14,470 bases of DNA, taken from positions 1 through 14,470 of the forward strand of contig CAIXIZ010000125.1 of NCBI GenBank assembly GCA_903919625.1, given 5' to 3'. Within the stretch, counting starts at the first letter, position 1; every line of letters begins with the position of its first letter. The notes under the pieces are model-generated. The model did not search any database. It saw only the letters and a program-made list of their open reading frames with translations, and was not told where the DNA came from. Both the position numbers and the translations under genes were made by a program. The stretch is from an uncultured Verrucomicrobiota bacterium. GTDB lineage: Bacteria > Verrucomicrobiota > Verrucomicrobiia > Opitutales > Opitutaceae. This document shows positions 1 through 7,565 of this stretch, one piece after another.

Positions 1-1
1 T

Positions 2-130
2 GCCGAACCCCTCTTCGTCCTCGCGTGGGTGGCGGCGGTCATCTTGTTCATTGCCTTGAACTGCCGCCCATCTGACTTGGCCATGCCTCTGACGCCAAGT
101 CCCGCCAGGCCGACCGCCTTGTCGCCATGA
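2..130 (+). CDS. 3' end of an unknown gene, membrane-associated C-terminus
   Basis: The reading frame is open from the left edge of the window to a TGA at 128-130, giving the last 42 residues of a protein that starts outside. The visible part begins with a hydrophobic run (EPLFVLAWVAAVILFIALNC) that could be one membrane segment. A short proline- and serine-rich tail ending in ALSP follows. Third codon positions are mostly G or C, as in the neighbouring genes, which supports coding. The stop overlaps the ATG of the next small gene as ATGA. The kdpDE genes downstream suggest the kdp pump region lies upstream, but this tail does not look like the end of KdpC to me. Function unknown. Confidence 0.4.
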   Translation, partial: AEPLFVLAWVAAVILFIALNCRPSDLAMPLTPSPARPTALSP

Positions 131-276
131 AGCCAAGCCGTGAACATATCATCTTTGGGGTGGTGCTGCTCGTGCTCGTTCTGGCGACCGTGGTGCTCTG
201 GTTCATGGATCCCGCGCACCGGCCCACTGGTGGCTCCCGCATCTTCTGGCCCGGGCCGGCCCCGTCCAACCGCTGA
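127..276 (+). CDS. Small single-pass membrane protein (49 aa), unknown function
   Basis: This 49-residue reading frame starts with an ATG that overlaps the previous stop (ATGA at 127-130) and ends in TGA at 274-276, ten bases before the next gene. The protein has a short basic N-terminus (MKPSREH), one strongly hydrophobic segment at about residues 8-26 (IIFGVVLLVLVLATVVLWF), and a proline-rich polar tail. That is the layout of a small inner-membrane protein. The overlap and tight spacing place it in the same transcription unit as kdpD and kdpE. It is not recognisable as KdpF, which usually ends in a short arginine-containing motif such as RPERF, although a small accessory subunit role is possible. 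No function is assigned; coding status rests on overlap, hydrophobicity and codon bias. Confidence 0.5.
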   Translation: MKPSREHIIFGVVLLVLVLATVVLWFMDPAHRPTGGSRIFWPGPAPSNR

Positions 277-286
277 AATTTTGCCG

Positions 287-670
287 ATGTCTCCCGCCAT
301 GAAGAAGCCCGCCAACGAGTCGCGCTGCTTCGATTTTTACGTGGCCAATCTCGACACGCACGTTAGGGTGGAGGAATCGGCCGGCACGGTGGTCGTCCGC
401 GTGTCGCGGAACACCCTTTCCGAAGGGCGCAAAATCAGCTTCATCCGCGAGCTCGCCGCCGAGGGCTTCATCCCCGACGAATATTACCGGCATCCGCTGG
501 CGGGCCGTGGGGCTTTTCACGGCGCGCGCTGGGAGGTGGATCATGCTTGGCTCCTGCCCGATCCGGCGCTCGCGGCCCGCGCCCGGCGGCAACTGGCAAA
601 AACCTTGCTCGTCGCAACCGGCCTGTGGCTGGTGCTGATGGGAGCGTTATTTCTTGGCCTTCTTGGCTGA
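287..670 (+). CDS. Conserved-looking 127-aa protein with C-terminal membrane anchor, ahead of kdpD
   Basis: The gene can start at ATG 287 (127 aa) or ATG 299 (123 aa); neither has a Shine-Dalgarno sequence. I chose 287 because it sits ten bases after the previous stop. An upstream ATG at 140 in the same frame would overlap the previous small gene completely and is less likely. The N-terminal 100 residues look soluble and mixed alpha/beta (FDFYVANLDTHVRVEESAG, then a basic helix-rich part with FIRELAAEGFIPDEYY). The last 20 residues (from LLVATGLWLV) form one hydrophobic segment, so the protein is probably tail-anchored with its body in the cytoplasm. It lies 20 bases before kdpD. I do not recognise the family; the position suggests an accessory role in potassium sensing or transport, which is an inference. 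Confidence 0.72.
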   Translation: MSPAMKKPANESRCFDFYVANLDTHVRVEESAGTVVVRVSRNTLSEGRKISFIRELAAEGFIPDEYYRHPLAGRGAFHGARWEVDHAWLLPDPALAARARRQLAKTLLVATGLWLVLMGALFLGLLG

Positions 671-690
671 CTGCGTTCAGCCTCCTCGCC

Positions 691-3360
691 ATGTCTGAAA
701 GCCGGCCTGATCCCGACGCGCTGCTGGCCTCGCTTCAGCGCGACGAGGCGCGCGCGCGGCGTGGCCAGTTGAAGGTTTTCTTCGGCATGTGCCCCGGCGT
801 GGGCAAGACCTACGCGATGCTCCGCGCGGCGCAGCAGGAGCTGCGTGACGGCACCGATCTCGTCATCGGCATCGTCGAGACGCACCAGCGCGCGGAGACC
901 GAGGCTCTGCTCTCGGGCCTGCCCGTCATGCCGCGCAAGGAGATCGAGCACCACGGCATTCGCGTCACCGAGATGGACCTTGAGGCTATCCTCACGCGCC
1001 ACCCGAAGCTCGTGCTCGTGGACGAGTTTGCGCACACCAACGCCCCCGGCTCGCGCCACCCGAAACGTTATCAGGACGTGGTCGAGCTGCTCGACGCGGG
1101 CATCGACGTCTTCACCACGCTCAACGTCCAGCACATTGAGAGCCGCGCCGACGCCGTCCGCCAGATCACCGGTGCGCCTGTGCATGAGACCGTGTCCGAC
1201 TCCGTCTTTGATTTAGCCGACCAGATAGAGCTCGTGGACCTCACGCCCGAGGCGCTGCGCGAGCGGCTGGCGGAGGGCAAGGTCTATCTCGGCGAACGGG
1301 CCGCCACCGCTGCGGAGAACTTTTTCAAGGACACTAATCTCACCGCCCTGCGTGAGCTCGCGCTGCGCTTCGTGGCCGAACGCGTGGACAAGCGCCTGCG
1401 TGAGCTGCGCGGGGTTGGCCTCGTTTCAACGGTCTGGCGAAGCGGCGAACGTCTCCTGGTTGCCGTTGGTTCCAGCCCGTCATCCACCCAGCTCGTGCGG
1501 TGGACCCGCCGCATGGCGGCGGCGCAAGGGGCGGCCTGGATCGCGGTAAGCGTGGAATCAACCCGGCCGCCCGATGCCGGGGGGCAGCGCCGGTTGGAGC
1601 AGAATCTGGCGCTGGCCCGTGAGCTGGGGGCGGAAATTGTCGTGACGCATGATGATGACGTGGCCGCGGCGCTGGTCCGCGTCGCGCTCCAGCATAATGC
1701 CACCCAGATCGTGGTCGGGCAGTCGCGCAGTCCGCGCTGGCTGGACTTGTTGCGCGGTGGCAGCCTCGTCGACCGGTTGCTGCGGACCAGCGGGCCGATT
1801 GACATTTATGTCGTTCCGGCCGAGCGGGCGGCTGAAAAAGCCATGACCTGGCTGGGCTGGCGTCCGGTGGCAAACTCCCCGGCCCGCGAATATGGCGAAG
1901 TGGCCGGGGTGCTGGCCGCACTGACGGTCGGATTCTGGTTTCTGCAGCCGTTCACCGGCTATCTGGCCATTGGCATGTTATACCTGCTTGCCGTCATCGC
2001 GCTCAGCCTGCGGGTCGGCCGCGGTCCGGTGATCGCCGCCGGCGTGCTCAGCGCCCTGCTTTGGGATTTCCTGTTCATCCCGCCGCTCTACACTTTTTAC
2101 ATCGGCAAGTTCGAGGACGGCGTGATGTGCGTCACCTATCTGGTGGTGGCCTTGATTTCGGGCCACCTGACCGCCCGGATTCGCGCGCAGGAACGCCACG
2201 AGCGGACCCGCGAAGACCGGGCGACCGCATTGCTGCATCTCACCCAGGCCTTGAGCACGGCGCGAACGCTCGATGATGCGGTCTTTGCGGCGCTGCGCCA
2301 GGCGGACCAACTGTTCGCCGCCCAGTCTGCACTGTTGCTGGGAGAGGATGGCGGTTCCGGACTGATGCCCCATTTTGCCGGCTCCTTCACTCTGAGCGAG
2401 AAGGAGCTGGGGGTCGCCGACTGGGTCTGGCGCAACCGCAAAAATGCCGGCCGTTTCACCGACACGCTGCCCGGTGCCGAAGGTTTTCATGTCCCGCTGG
2501 TGCGCGAGGACAAGACGGTTGGCGTGCTGGTGGTGCGGGTGCCGCCAACCCAAACCCTGCTGCTCGCCCAGCGTGATCTGATCGGGAGCTTCGCCGGCCA
2601 GATCGCCCTGTTTGTGGAGCGGGAGTCATTGCGCGCCGTGAGTGAACGCGAGAAACTCCTGGCCGAATCGGACAAGCTGCATCGGGCTTTGCTGGATGGG
2701 GTTTCGCATGAGCTGAAAACCCCGTTGGCCGTCCTGGCCGGGGCCACCGAACAGCTTGCCGCAGCCGACGTGGCCACACGGGATGGGTTGGTGAGTGAGA
2801 TTGTCACCGCCACCCGCCGACTCACGCGTCTCGTCAACAACCTGCTCGACCAGACGCGACTGGAGTCGGGGGCGCTCAACCCCCGGCTCGACTGGTGCGA
2901 CGCCCATGACCTGGTCAACGCCGCCGTGGATGGGGTGCGCGAATCACTGGCCGGCCATCCTTTTGAAACGGATGTGTCCGCCGATCTGCCGCTTTTCCGC
3001 GCCGATGCTGCGCTCATGGAACAGGTCATTGCCAATTTGCTGCTTAATGCCGCCCTGCACACTCCGGCCGGCACGCCGATCTTTCTAACGGTCGGGGCGG
3101 ACCAGGCGCATGCCCGGGTATGTTTTACGGTCGCAGACCGCGGTCCCGGCTTTCCATTGGAAATGCGCGAGCGGCTGTTCCAAAAATTCCAGCGGGGAGA
3201 CGCTGCCCGCGCCGGAGGCCTCGGGCTGGGTCTCTCCATCATCCGTGGTTTTGTGGCGGCCCAGCATGGCGAAGTCGTCGTCGGGGAAAACCCTGGCGGG
3301 GGCGCCGTGTTTACGGTTTATCTTCCTTGGGAACCGCACACCAAAGTGCCGAACGAATGA
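691..3360 (+). CDS. kdpD: KdpD, osmosensitive K+ channel histidine kinase
   Basis: This membrane sensor kinase of the Kdp system phosphorylates KdpE when potassium is limiting. The start at 691 gives 889 aa, close to the 894 aa of E. coli KdpD; the longer frame from 547 would run through the preceding gene. The N-terminal KdpD domain carries the P-loop GMCPGVGKT at residues 32-40 and the family segment VDEFAHTNAPGSRHPKRY. A universal-stress-like domain follows at roughly 250-370, a four-helix membrane block at about 402-492, and a GAF-like region at about 520-640. The kinase core has the H-box VSHELKTP with His673, an N-box Asn near 786, DRGPGFP at 816-822 and GLGLGLS at 843-849. All kinase motifs look intact. 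The stop overlaps the kdpE start as ATGA. The pump genes are not visible. Confidence 0.97.
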   Translation: MSESRPDPDALLASLQRDEARARRGQLKVFFGMCPGVGKTYAMLRAAQQELRDGTDLVIGIVETHQRAETEALLSGLPVMPRKEIEHHGIRVTEMDLEAILTRHPKLVLVDEFAHTNAPGSRHPKRYQDVVELLDAGIDVFTTLNVQHIESRADAVRQITGAPVHETVSDSVFDLADQIELVDLTPEALRERLAEGKVYLGERAATAAENFFKDTNLTALRELALRFVAERVDKRLRELRGVGLVSTVWRSGERLLVAVGSSPSSTQLVRWTRRMAAAQGAAWIAVSVESTRPPDAGGQRRLEQNLALARELGAEIVVTHDDDVAAALVRVALQHNATQIVVGQSRSPRWLDLLRGGSLVDRLLRTSGPIDIYVVPAERAAEKAMTWLGWRPVANSPAREYGEVAGVLAALTVGFWFLQPFTGYLAIGMLYLLAVIALSLRVGRGPVIAAGVLSALLWDFLFIPPLYTFYIGKFEDGVMCVTYLVVALISGHLTARIRAQERHERTREDRATALLHLTQALSTARTLDDAVFAALRQADQLFAAQSALLLGEDGGSGLMPHFAGSFTLSEKELGVADWVWRNRKNAGRFTDTLPGAEGFHVPLVREDKTVGVLVVRVPPTQTLLLAQRDLIGSFAGQIALFVERESLRAVSEREKLLAESDKLHRALLDGVSHELKTPLAVLAGATEQLAAADVATRDGLVSEIVTATRRLTRLVNNLLDQTRLESGALNPRLDWCDAHDLVNAAVDGVRESLAGHPFETDVSADLPLFRADAALMEQVIANLLLNAALHTPAGTPIFLTVGADQAHARVCFTVADRGPGFPLEMRERLFQKFQRGDAARAGGLGLGLSIIRGFVAAQHGEVVVGENPGGGAVFTVYLPWEPHTKVPNE

Positions 3361-4055
3361 ACACCAACCCGCCGAAGTCCGACATTCTCGTCATTGACGA
3401 TGAGGTGCAGATCCGCCGCCTGCTCCGCATCACGCTGGAGGCCGCCGGCTACAAGGTGCGTGACGCCGAGAACGGCGCCCTCGGCCTGAACGAGGCCGCG
3501 GTGCAGCGGCCCGATGCCATTGTGCTCGATCTCAGCCTGCCGGATCTGAGCGGCCTTGACGTGCTCCGCCGGCTGCGGGAGTGGAGCCATATCCCGGTGC
3601 TGATCCTCTCGGTGCGCGGCGATGAAGCGAACAAGATCGCCGCGCTCGATGCCGGGGCGGATGATTATCTCACCAAACCTTTCGGCGGTGGCGAGCTGCT
3701 CGCCCGGCTCCGGGTTTTGCTCCGCCGGGCCCAGCCGGTGGGTGAGGTCAGCATAGCCAGCTTCGGTGACATTGAGGTGGATTTTGCCAAGCGCAGTGTC
3801 ACCCGCGCCGGGGCGGAGGTACATCTCACGGCCAAGGAATACGCGCTCCTGCGGCTGTTGCTCCAGCACCGGGGCAAAGTGGTCACCCATCGCCAGCTGC
3901 TGCGGGACGTATGGGGGCCCCAGCACGAAAATGACACCCATTATTTGCGGGTCCATATGGCGAATCTGCGCAAAAAAATCGAGCCCTCGGCCGGTTCTCC
4001 CAGTTATGTGAAAACCGAGTCCGGAATCGGGTATCGCCTGGTTGATCGCGACTGA
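3357..4055 (+). CDS. kdpE: KdpE, OmpR-family response regulator
   Basis: This is the DNA-binding partner of KdpD, expected to activate the kdpFABC promoter when phosphorylated. The ATG at 3357 overlaps the kdpD stop by four bases and gives 232 aa, a usual length for the OmpR/PhoB class (E. coli KdpE has 225). The receiver domain (about 9-122) has the acidic pair Asp14/Asp15, phospho-acceptor Asp58 (VLDLSLPD), Ser85 and Lys107 (YLTKPF). The C-terminal winged helix (about 130-230) has the typical LTAKEYALLRLLLQHRGKVV and ending YVKTESGIGYRL. An in-frame extension back to 3120 lies inside kdpD and is rejected. The stop is 26 bases from the stop of the convergent malQ. Confidence 0.97.
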   Translation: MNTNPPKSDILVIDDEVQIRRLLRITLEAAGYKVRDAENGALGLNEAAVQRPDAIVLDLSLPDLSGLDVLRRLREWSHIPVLILSVRGDEANKIAALDAGADDYLTKPFGGGELLARLRVLLRRAQPVGEVSIASFGDIEVDFAKRSVTRAGAEVHLTAKEYALLRLLLQHRGKVVTHRQLLRDVWGPQHENDTHYLRVHMANLRKKIEPSAGSPSYVKTESGIGYRLVDRD

Positions 4056-4068
4056 AGCAGGCAATGGC

Positions 4069-4094
4069 GCCCGGTGCCGGCTCAGGCGGCGGGC
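4069..4094. terminator. Possible weak hairpin between convergent kdpE and malQ
   Basis: The region between the two stops can fold as GCCCG (4069-4073) pairing with CGGGC (4090-4094), with an inner GCC/GGC pair around a six-base loop and a two-by-two internal loop. It overlaps the last codons of malQ. No T-run follows on either strand, so it is not a standard intrinsic terminator. It is listed only because some transcript end is expected at this convergent junction. Confidence 0.2.
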
Positions 4095-5644
4095 AGCCGA
4101 TCACACAGGCCCGCCAGCTCGCGGAGGTAAACGGCTCCTTCACGCTGCAGTTTTTCCAACTGCCATGCCTCGTAGCGCCATTGCCAGTTGCCCGCCGGCG
4201 TTCCGGGGGTGTTGAAACGCGCCTCGCTGCCCAGGCCCAGAAGATCCTGCAACGGGATCACGGCGAGCCGGCTCACGCTCGCGTAGGCCGCCCGGATCAA
4301 ATCCCACCCGATATCGGCGCCGTTGACCCGCAGGTAACGGCGGACATGGTCGCGGGTTTTCTCGTCGGCGGTGCGATACCAGCCGAGCGTCGTGTCATTG
4401 TCATGCGTCCCGGGGTAGACGACGCTGTTGGCGTGAATATGGTGGGGCAGGTAGGCGTTGTCGCTGCCGCCCCCGAACGCGAATTGGAGGATGGCCATGC
4501 CGGGCAGACCGGTGGCGTCGCGCAGCGCGCACACATCCGGGGTGAGATCACCGAGATCCTCGGCGATCAGCCGGCTGTCGGGCAGGGCGGCCAGGATTGC
4601 CTGGAAAAATGCGATTCCAGGGCCTTTTTTCCATTGGCCGGTCCGGGCTGTTTTGGCGCTGGCGGGGATCGACCAAAAGCTGTCGAATCCGCGGAAGTGG
4701 TCGATGCGGATGATGTCGCAGAGCGCGAAGTTCGCGCGCAGCCGCGCCAGCCACCAGGCATAGCCGTCGGCCGCGTGCGCCCGCCACTCGTAGAGCGGAT
4801 TGCCCCAGAGCTGGCCGTCGGCAGAGAAATAATCCGGGGGCACGCCGGCGCCGGACAACGGGCGGCCCGTCTGCTGGTCGAGCTGAAACAGCTCCGGATG
4901 CGCCCAGGCATCGGCGCTGTCGAGCGCGGCAAAAATGGGCACATCGCCGATGAGTTCGATGCCACGGGCGCGGGCCTTTGCCCGGACCTGCCGCCACTGG
5001 CCAAAAAACAGATACTGGGCAAACGCGTAGGCTTCGGCCCGGTCAGCCACTTCTACGGCCAGCTTGCTGGTCTTCGCCCGCGAGTAGAACCGGCAGTCCT
5101 CGGGCCAGGTTTGCCAGGAGTGGCCGTTAAAATGGTCCTTTAAGGCCATGAAAAGGCTGTAGGAATCGAGCCAGTGGGCCTGTTCCCGGCAAAAGGCGGC
5201 AAAATTGCCGTAGGGTTGGATGACCCGCCGGCATGCCTTATAGGAAGCATGGGCATGAAACAGGGCCGGCCATTTCGTGACATAGAGCCAGCCGTAGTCG
5301 ACCCGGTCGCGCGGCAGCGCCTGCAAGGGCTCGAGTTCGGCCTCGGAGAGCAATCCGGCGGCGACGAGCGCGCGCAGATCAATGAGGTAGGGGTTGCCTG
5401 CAAAGGAAGAGAAGCACTGGTAGGGCGAATCGCCATAGCCCGTCGGACCGAGCGGGCAGACCTGCCAGCGGCTGATGCCGGCGGCGGAAAGAAATGTCAG
5501 CCAGGCATCCACGGCGCCATCGAGCACGCCAACCCCCTGGTCATTGGGCAACGACGTGGGATGCAGCAACGCGCCGGCACTGCGGGCGGTCAGCCAGTTA
5601 AAAAGGGGCGGGATGGGATGGGGGTGTCCGGCAGGACTGGGCAT
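4082..5644 (-). CDS. malQ: 4-alpha-glucanotransferase (amylomaltase), GH77
   Basis: MalQ transfers alpha-1,4-glucan segments between malto-oligosaccharides in the cytoplasm, releasing glucose; it serves maltodextrin or glycogen breakdown. Starting at the ATG at 5644-5642 gives 520 aa, the usual size of the short GH77 form; E. coli MalQ is longer, with an extra N-terminal region. The N-terminus already contains the family segment ARSAGALLHPTSLP, followed by GDSPYQCFSSFAGNPYLIDL. The catalytic set is complete: nucleophile Asp315 in IIRIDHFRGF, acid/base Glu362 in LIAEDLGDLTPDV, and Asp415 in GTHDNDTTLGW. An open extension to 5827 adds 61 residues with no family resemblance. The gene is a lone unit, convergent with kdpE and divergent from the ABC transporter; no other glycogen or maltose gene is in the window. 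Confidence 0.96.
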   Translation of the reverse strand: MPSPAGHPHPIPPLFNWLTARSAGALLHPTSLPNDQGVGVLDGAVDAWLTFLSAAGISRWQVCPLGPTGYGDSPYQCFSSFAGNPYLIDLRALVAAGLLSEAELEPLQALPRDRVDYGWLYVTKWPALFHAHASYKACRRVIQPYGNFAAFCREQAHWLDSYSLFMALKDHFNGHSWQTWPEDCRFYSRAKTSKLAVEVADRAEAYAFAQYLFFGQWRQVRAKARARGIELIGDVPIFAALDSADAWAHPELFQLDQQTGRPLSGAGVPPDYFSADGQLWGNPLYEWRAHAADGYAWWLARLRANFALCDIIRIDHFRGFDSFWSIPASAKTARTGQWKKGPGIAFFQAILAALPDSRLIAEDLGDLTPDVCALRDATGLPGMAILQFAFGGGSDNAYLPHHIHANSVVYPGTHDNDTTLGWYRTADEKTRDHVRRYLRVNGADIGWDLIRAAYASVSRLAVIPLQDLLGLGSEARFNTPGTPAGNWQWRYEAWQLEKLQREGAVYLRELAGLCDRLPAA

Positions 5645-5757
5645 GATAAATGGGGGGCCGGACTGCGGGGAGGTGAGCGAAAGACGCAGGACGGGAGCGC
5701 GTTTGTGGCGGGGGCCGATGCGCGCTGCAAATAGGAAAATCGAATATGACCCGGGCT

Positions 5758-5856
5758 GGATTGCGTTACGGATTTGAACCCCGGGAGAAATCTGTTTTGA
5801 ACTGTACCTGTGGCCAGACCCGTTCATTTACCGCAATCCGACCCATTGGTCTGGCC
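5758..5856. repeat. Two interleaved inverted repeats upstream of malQ / the ABC operon
   Basis: GGCCAGACC at 5812-5820 is perfectly repeated in inverted form as GGTCTGGCC at 5848-5856 (9 bp arms, 27-base loop). A second pair, GGATTGCG at 5758-5765 and CGCAATCC at 5832-5839, matches at 8 of 8, or 10 of 11 when extended. The order is a-b-a'-b', so the pairs interleave as in a pseudoknot rather than nesting. Both lie upstream of the predicted rightward start. They would therefore act as DNA operator sites, or as RNA structure in a long malQ leader, not in the ABC transcript. Confidence 0.45.
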
Positions 5857-5880
5857 GCAAGGTATTCGGATATGCTGTAT

Positions 5881-5908
5881 TAGACATAATGTTTATTGTG
5901 CGTATAAT
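5881..5908 (+). promoter_or_regulatory. Predicted sigma70-type promoter for the ABC transporter operon
   Basis: TAGACA at 5881-5886 (five of six matches to TTGACA) is followed after 16 bases by a perfect TATAAT at 5903-5908. It sits in the most A/T-rich stretch of the window. Transcription would start near 5915, leaving about 30 bases of leader before the ATG at 5947. This is a prediction from consensus only. Confidence 0.6.
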
Positions 5909-5946
5909 ACCTCTGAAAACATTGCCGTGGTTTCAGCCATTTTTCC

Positions 5947-6717
5947 ATGACTCACCCTGCCTCCTTGGTGCTGTTTGATCGGGTCTCCAAACGCTTTGGT
6001 GACGGCCCACCCGTGCTGTCCGATATTTCATTGGTCGCGCGTCCGGGTGAATTTATCAGCTTCATCGGGCCCAGCGGCTGTGGCAAATCCACCATGCTCC
6101 GCCTCATCGCCGGTCTGACCGGTGTCTCGGGCGGCAGTTTGTCGGTCGATGGCGGAACTCCGGAACAGGCCGGGTCGGAACTCGCGTTCATCTTTCAGGA
6201 GCCAACGCTGCTGCCGTGGCTGCAGGTGGCGGACAACGTGGAGGTCCCGCAAAAATTGCGCGGTGTTCCGCCCGCGCAGCGCGCTGCCAGCCGCTCCGCG
6301 GCCTTGGCGCTGGTCGGACTGTCCGGACGAGAGGCGGCCTACCCTCGCCAGCTGTCCGGCGGGCAGCAGATGCGGGTTTCCATCGCCCGCGCCCTGACGC
6401 TTACGCCGAAAATTCTGCTGCTCGACGAGCCCTTTGGCGCCCTCGACGAGATGACCCGCGAACGCCTGCAGGAAGAATTGCTCGCCATTCGCGCGCAGCA
6501 GGCCTGGACCGCGTTTTTTGTCACCCACTCGGTCGCCGAGGCGGTTTTTCTTTCCAGCCGGATCTTTGTCATGTCGGCCCAACCGGGACGGCTGCGGGCG
6601 GAAATCAAGGTGCCTCTTCCGTATCCGCGCACCGCTGAAACCCGCCTGAGCCGCGACTATCAGGATCTGGTGGTCGAAGTCTCCCAACAATTGCGGGCCG
6701 TCAAAACCGCCGCCTGA
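5947..6717 (+). CDS. ABC transporter ATP-binding protein, NitT/TauT-type
   Basis: This is the cytoplasmic ATPase of an importer, 256 aa, the usual length for the nitrate/sulfonate/taurine/thiamine-precursor group. All nucleotide-binding elements are present: Walker A GPSGCGKST (41-49), Q-loop Gln84 in FIFQEPTLLPW, signature LSGGQ (136-140), Walker B ILLLDEP (156-162), and switch His194 in FVTHSVAEAVFLSSR. The EPTLLPWLQVADNV segment and the VAEAVFLSSRIFVMS ending are typical of the SsuB/TauB/ThiZ-like group, but sequence alone does not give the substrate. The permease gene follows after 17 bases. A good promoter lies about 40 bases upstream. No Shine-Dalgarno sequence precedes the ATG. Confidence 0.93.
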   Translation: MTHPASLVLFDRVSKRFGDGPPVLSDISLVARPGEFISFIGPSGCGKSTMLRLIAGLTGVSGGSLSVDGGTPEQAGSELAFIFQEPTLLPWLQVADNVEVPQKLRGVPPAQRAASRSAALALVGLSGREAAYPRQLSGGQQMRVSIARALTLTPKILLLDEPFGALDEMTRERLQEELLAIRAQQAWTAFFVTHSVAEAVFLSSRIFVMSAQPGRLRAEIKVPLPYPRTAETRLSRDYQDLVVEVSQQLRAVKTAA

Positions 6718-6734
6718 GCGCGCGATCACCGTCC

Positions 6735-7529
6735 ATGTCGCGCCCTTCCCTCCTTTCTGTCATGGTCGCGATGCTGGCCGGGGTGCTGTTCCTCGCCCTG
6801 TGGACGATGGTGCACTACAGCCTGTCGGAGGATTATAAATTTCTGCTGCCCACCCCGCTCGCCGTCCTGCAGGCGCTGCTGCACAACGCGCCGGCATTGG
6901 CCCGGGCAACGGGCAATACGGTCGAAGGGGCTTTGCTGGGCTTCAGCCTGGCGCTGGCGTTCGGCGGACTGTCCGCGCTGGTGCTTTCCCTGTCACCGCT
7001 CATGCGGGCCGGCCTGACGCCCTACCTGATGATGCTCCAACTCACCCCCATCCCGGTCCTCGCACCCTTGTTCGTCCTCTGGGTGGGTCCGGGACTGAAA
7101 AGCGTGGCGCTCATCACCCTGCTGGTCTGCTTTTTTCCCCTCGTGGTGAACACCGCGCAAGGCCTGGTTTCAACCGACCGCCGGCTGGTGGAGCTGTTTC
7201 AGATGTACCGGGCCAGCCGGTGGCAGGAAATCTGGCGTCTGCGGGTGCCGGCCGCGCTGCCTTATTTTTTTGCGGGTCTGCGCATTGCGGCCATCCTCGC
7301 ACCCATCGGAGCGGTCATCGGAGATTTTTCGTCAGGAAGTTCCGCCGGAGACGGCGGCGGTTTGGGGTTTCAGGCGCTGATCTACAGTTCACAGGCCAGG
7401 TATCCCGAGCTTTTTGCCGTCGTGATGCTGACCGCTCTGCTGGGGTTTTTGTTCATGGGGGTAGTGATGGTGCTGAGCCGTCTGGCGTTGAGCCACTGGC
7501 ATGACTCCTACGCACAGCGGGATGGCTAA
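6735..7529 (+). CDS. ABC transporter permease, NitT/TauT-type
   Basis: This is the integral membrane partner of the upstream ATPase, 264 aa. About six hydrophobic segments are visible, near residues 7-28, 64-88, 98-117, 122-143, 178-197 and 227-250. The cytoplasmic coupling loop that contacts the ATPase lies around 153-177 (LFQMYRASRWQEIWRLRVP). The segment TPIPVLAPLFVLWVG and the HWHDSY ending are characteristic of the SsuC/TauC/ThiX-like permeases. The loop before the last segment is extended and glycine/serine-rich (GDFSSGSSAGDGGGLG). No substrate-binding protein accompanies the pair: upstream is the divergent malQ and downstream the folate genes. The substrate is undetermined; a pyrimidine precursor of thiamine, a sulfonate or nitrate are all possible. 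Confidence 0.92.
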   Translation: MSRPSLLSVMVAMLAGVLFLALWTMVHYSLSEDYKFLLPTPLAVLQALLHNAPALARATGNTVEGALLGFSLALAFGGLSALVLSLSPLMRAGLTPYLMMLQLTPIPVLAPLFVLWVGPGLKSVALITLLVCFFPLVVNTAQGLVSTDRRLVELFQMYRASRWQEIWRLRVPAALPYFFAGLRIAAILAPIGAVIGDFSSGSSAGDGGGLGFQALIYSSQARYPELFAVVMLTALLGFLFMGVVMVLSRLALSHWHDSYAQRDG

Positions 7530-7565
7530 GCACATTCAATAAAAAGATAGCCGACGCCGCAGATT

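Larger units (their letters stand above)
5645..5946. other. Divergent intergenic region between malQ and the ABC transporter
   Basis: About 300 bases without a credible gene. The malQ-proximal part is GC-rich and is open as an upstream extension of malQ that does not look like protein. The part from about 5858 to 5945 is the most A/T-rich stretch in the window and holds the rightward promoter. Two inverted repeats lie in between (5812-5856 and 5758-5839). No riboswitch consensus, including the TPP class, is apparent to the eye. The leftward malQ promoter is not clear; a weak TCTAAT box on the minus strand at 5884-5879 is the best candidate. Confidence 0.6.

Noticed and set aside
547..690. 48-codon N-terminal extension of kdpD
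   Set aside because: It overlaps the preceding gene in another frame, and the start at 691 gives the normal KdpD length and N-terminus.
4064..5143. 359-codon open frame on the plus strand opposite malQ
   Set aside because: Long antisense frames are common in GC-rich genes; its translation shows no family resemblance, while the minus strand has all GH77 catalytic motifs.
5755..5790. A tRNA-3'-end-like stretch on the minus strand (TTCAAAT loop followed by AACGCAATCCA)
   Set aside because: The T-stem pairs at only two or three of five positions, and no anticodon or D arm could be found upstream on that strand; most likely chance.
5820..5946. A TPP or other riboswitch ahead of the ABC transporter
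   Set aside because: The transporter class invites a thiamine riboswitch, but no CTGAGA/ACCTGATCTGG-like core is present, and the predicted leader is only about 30 bases.
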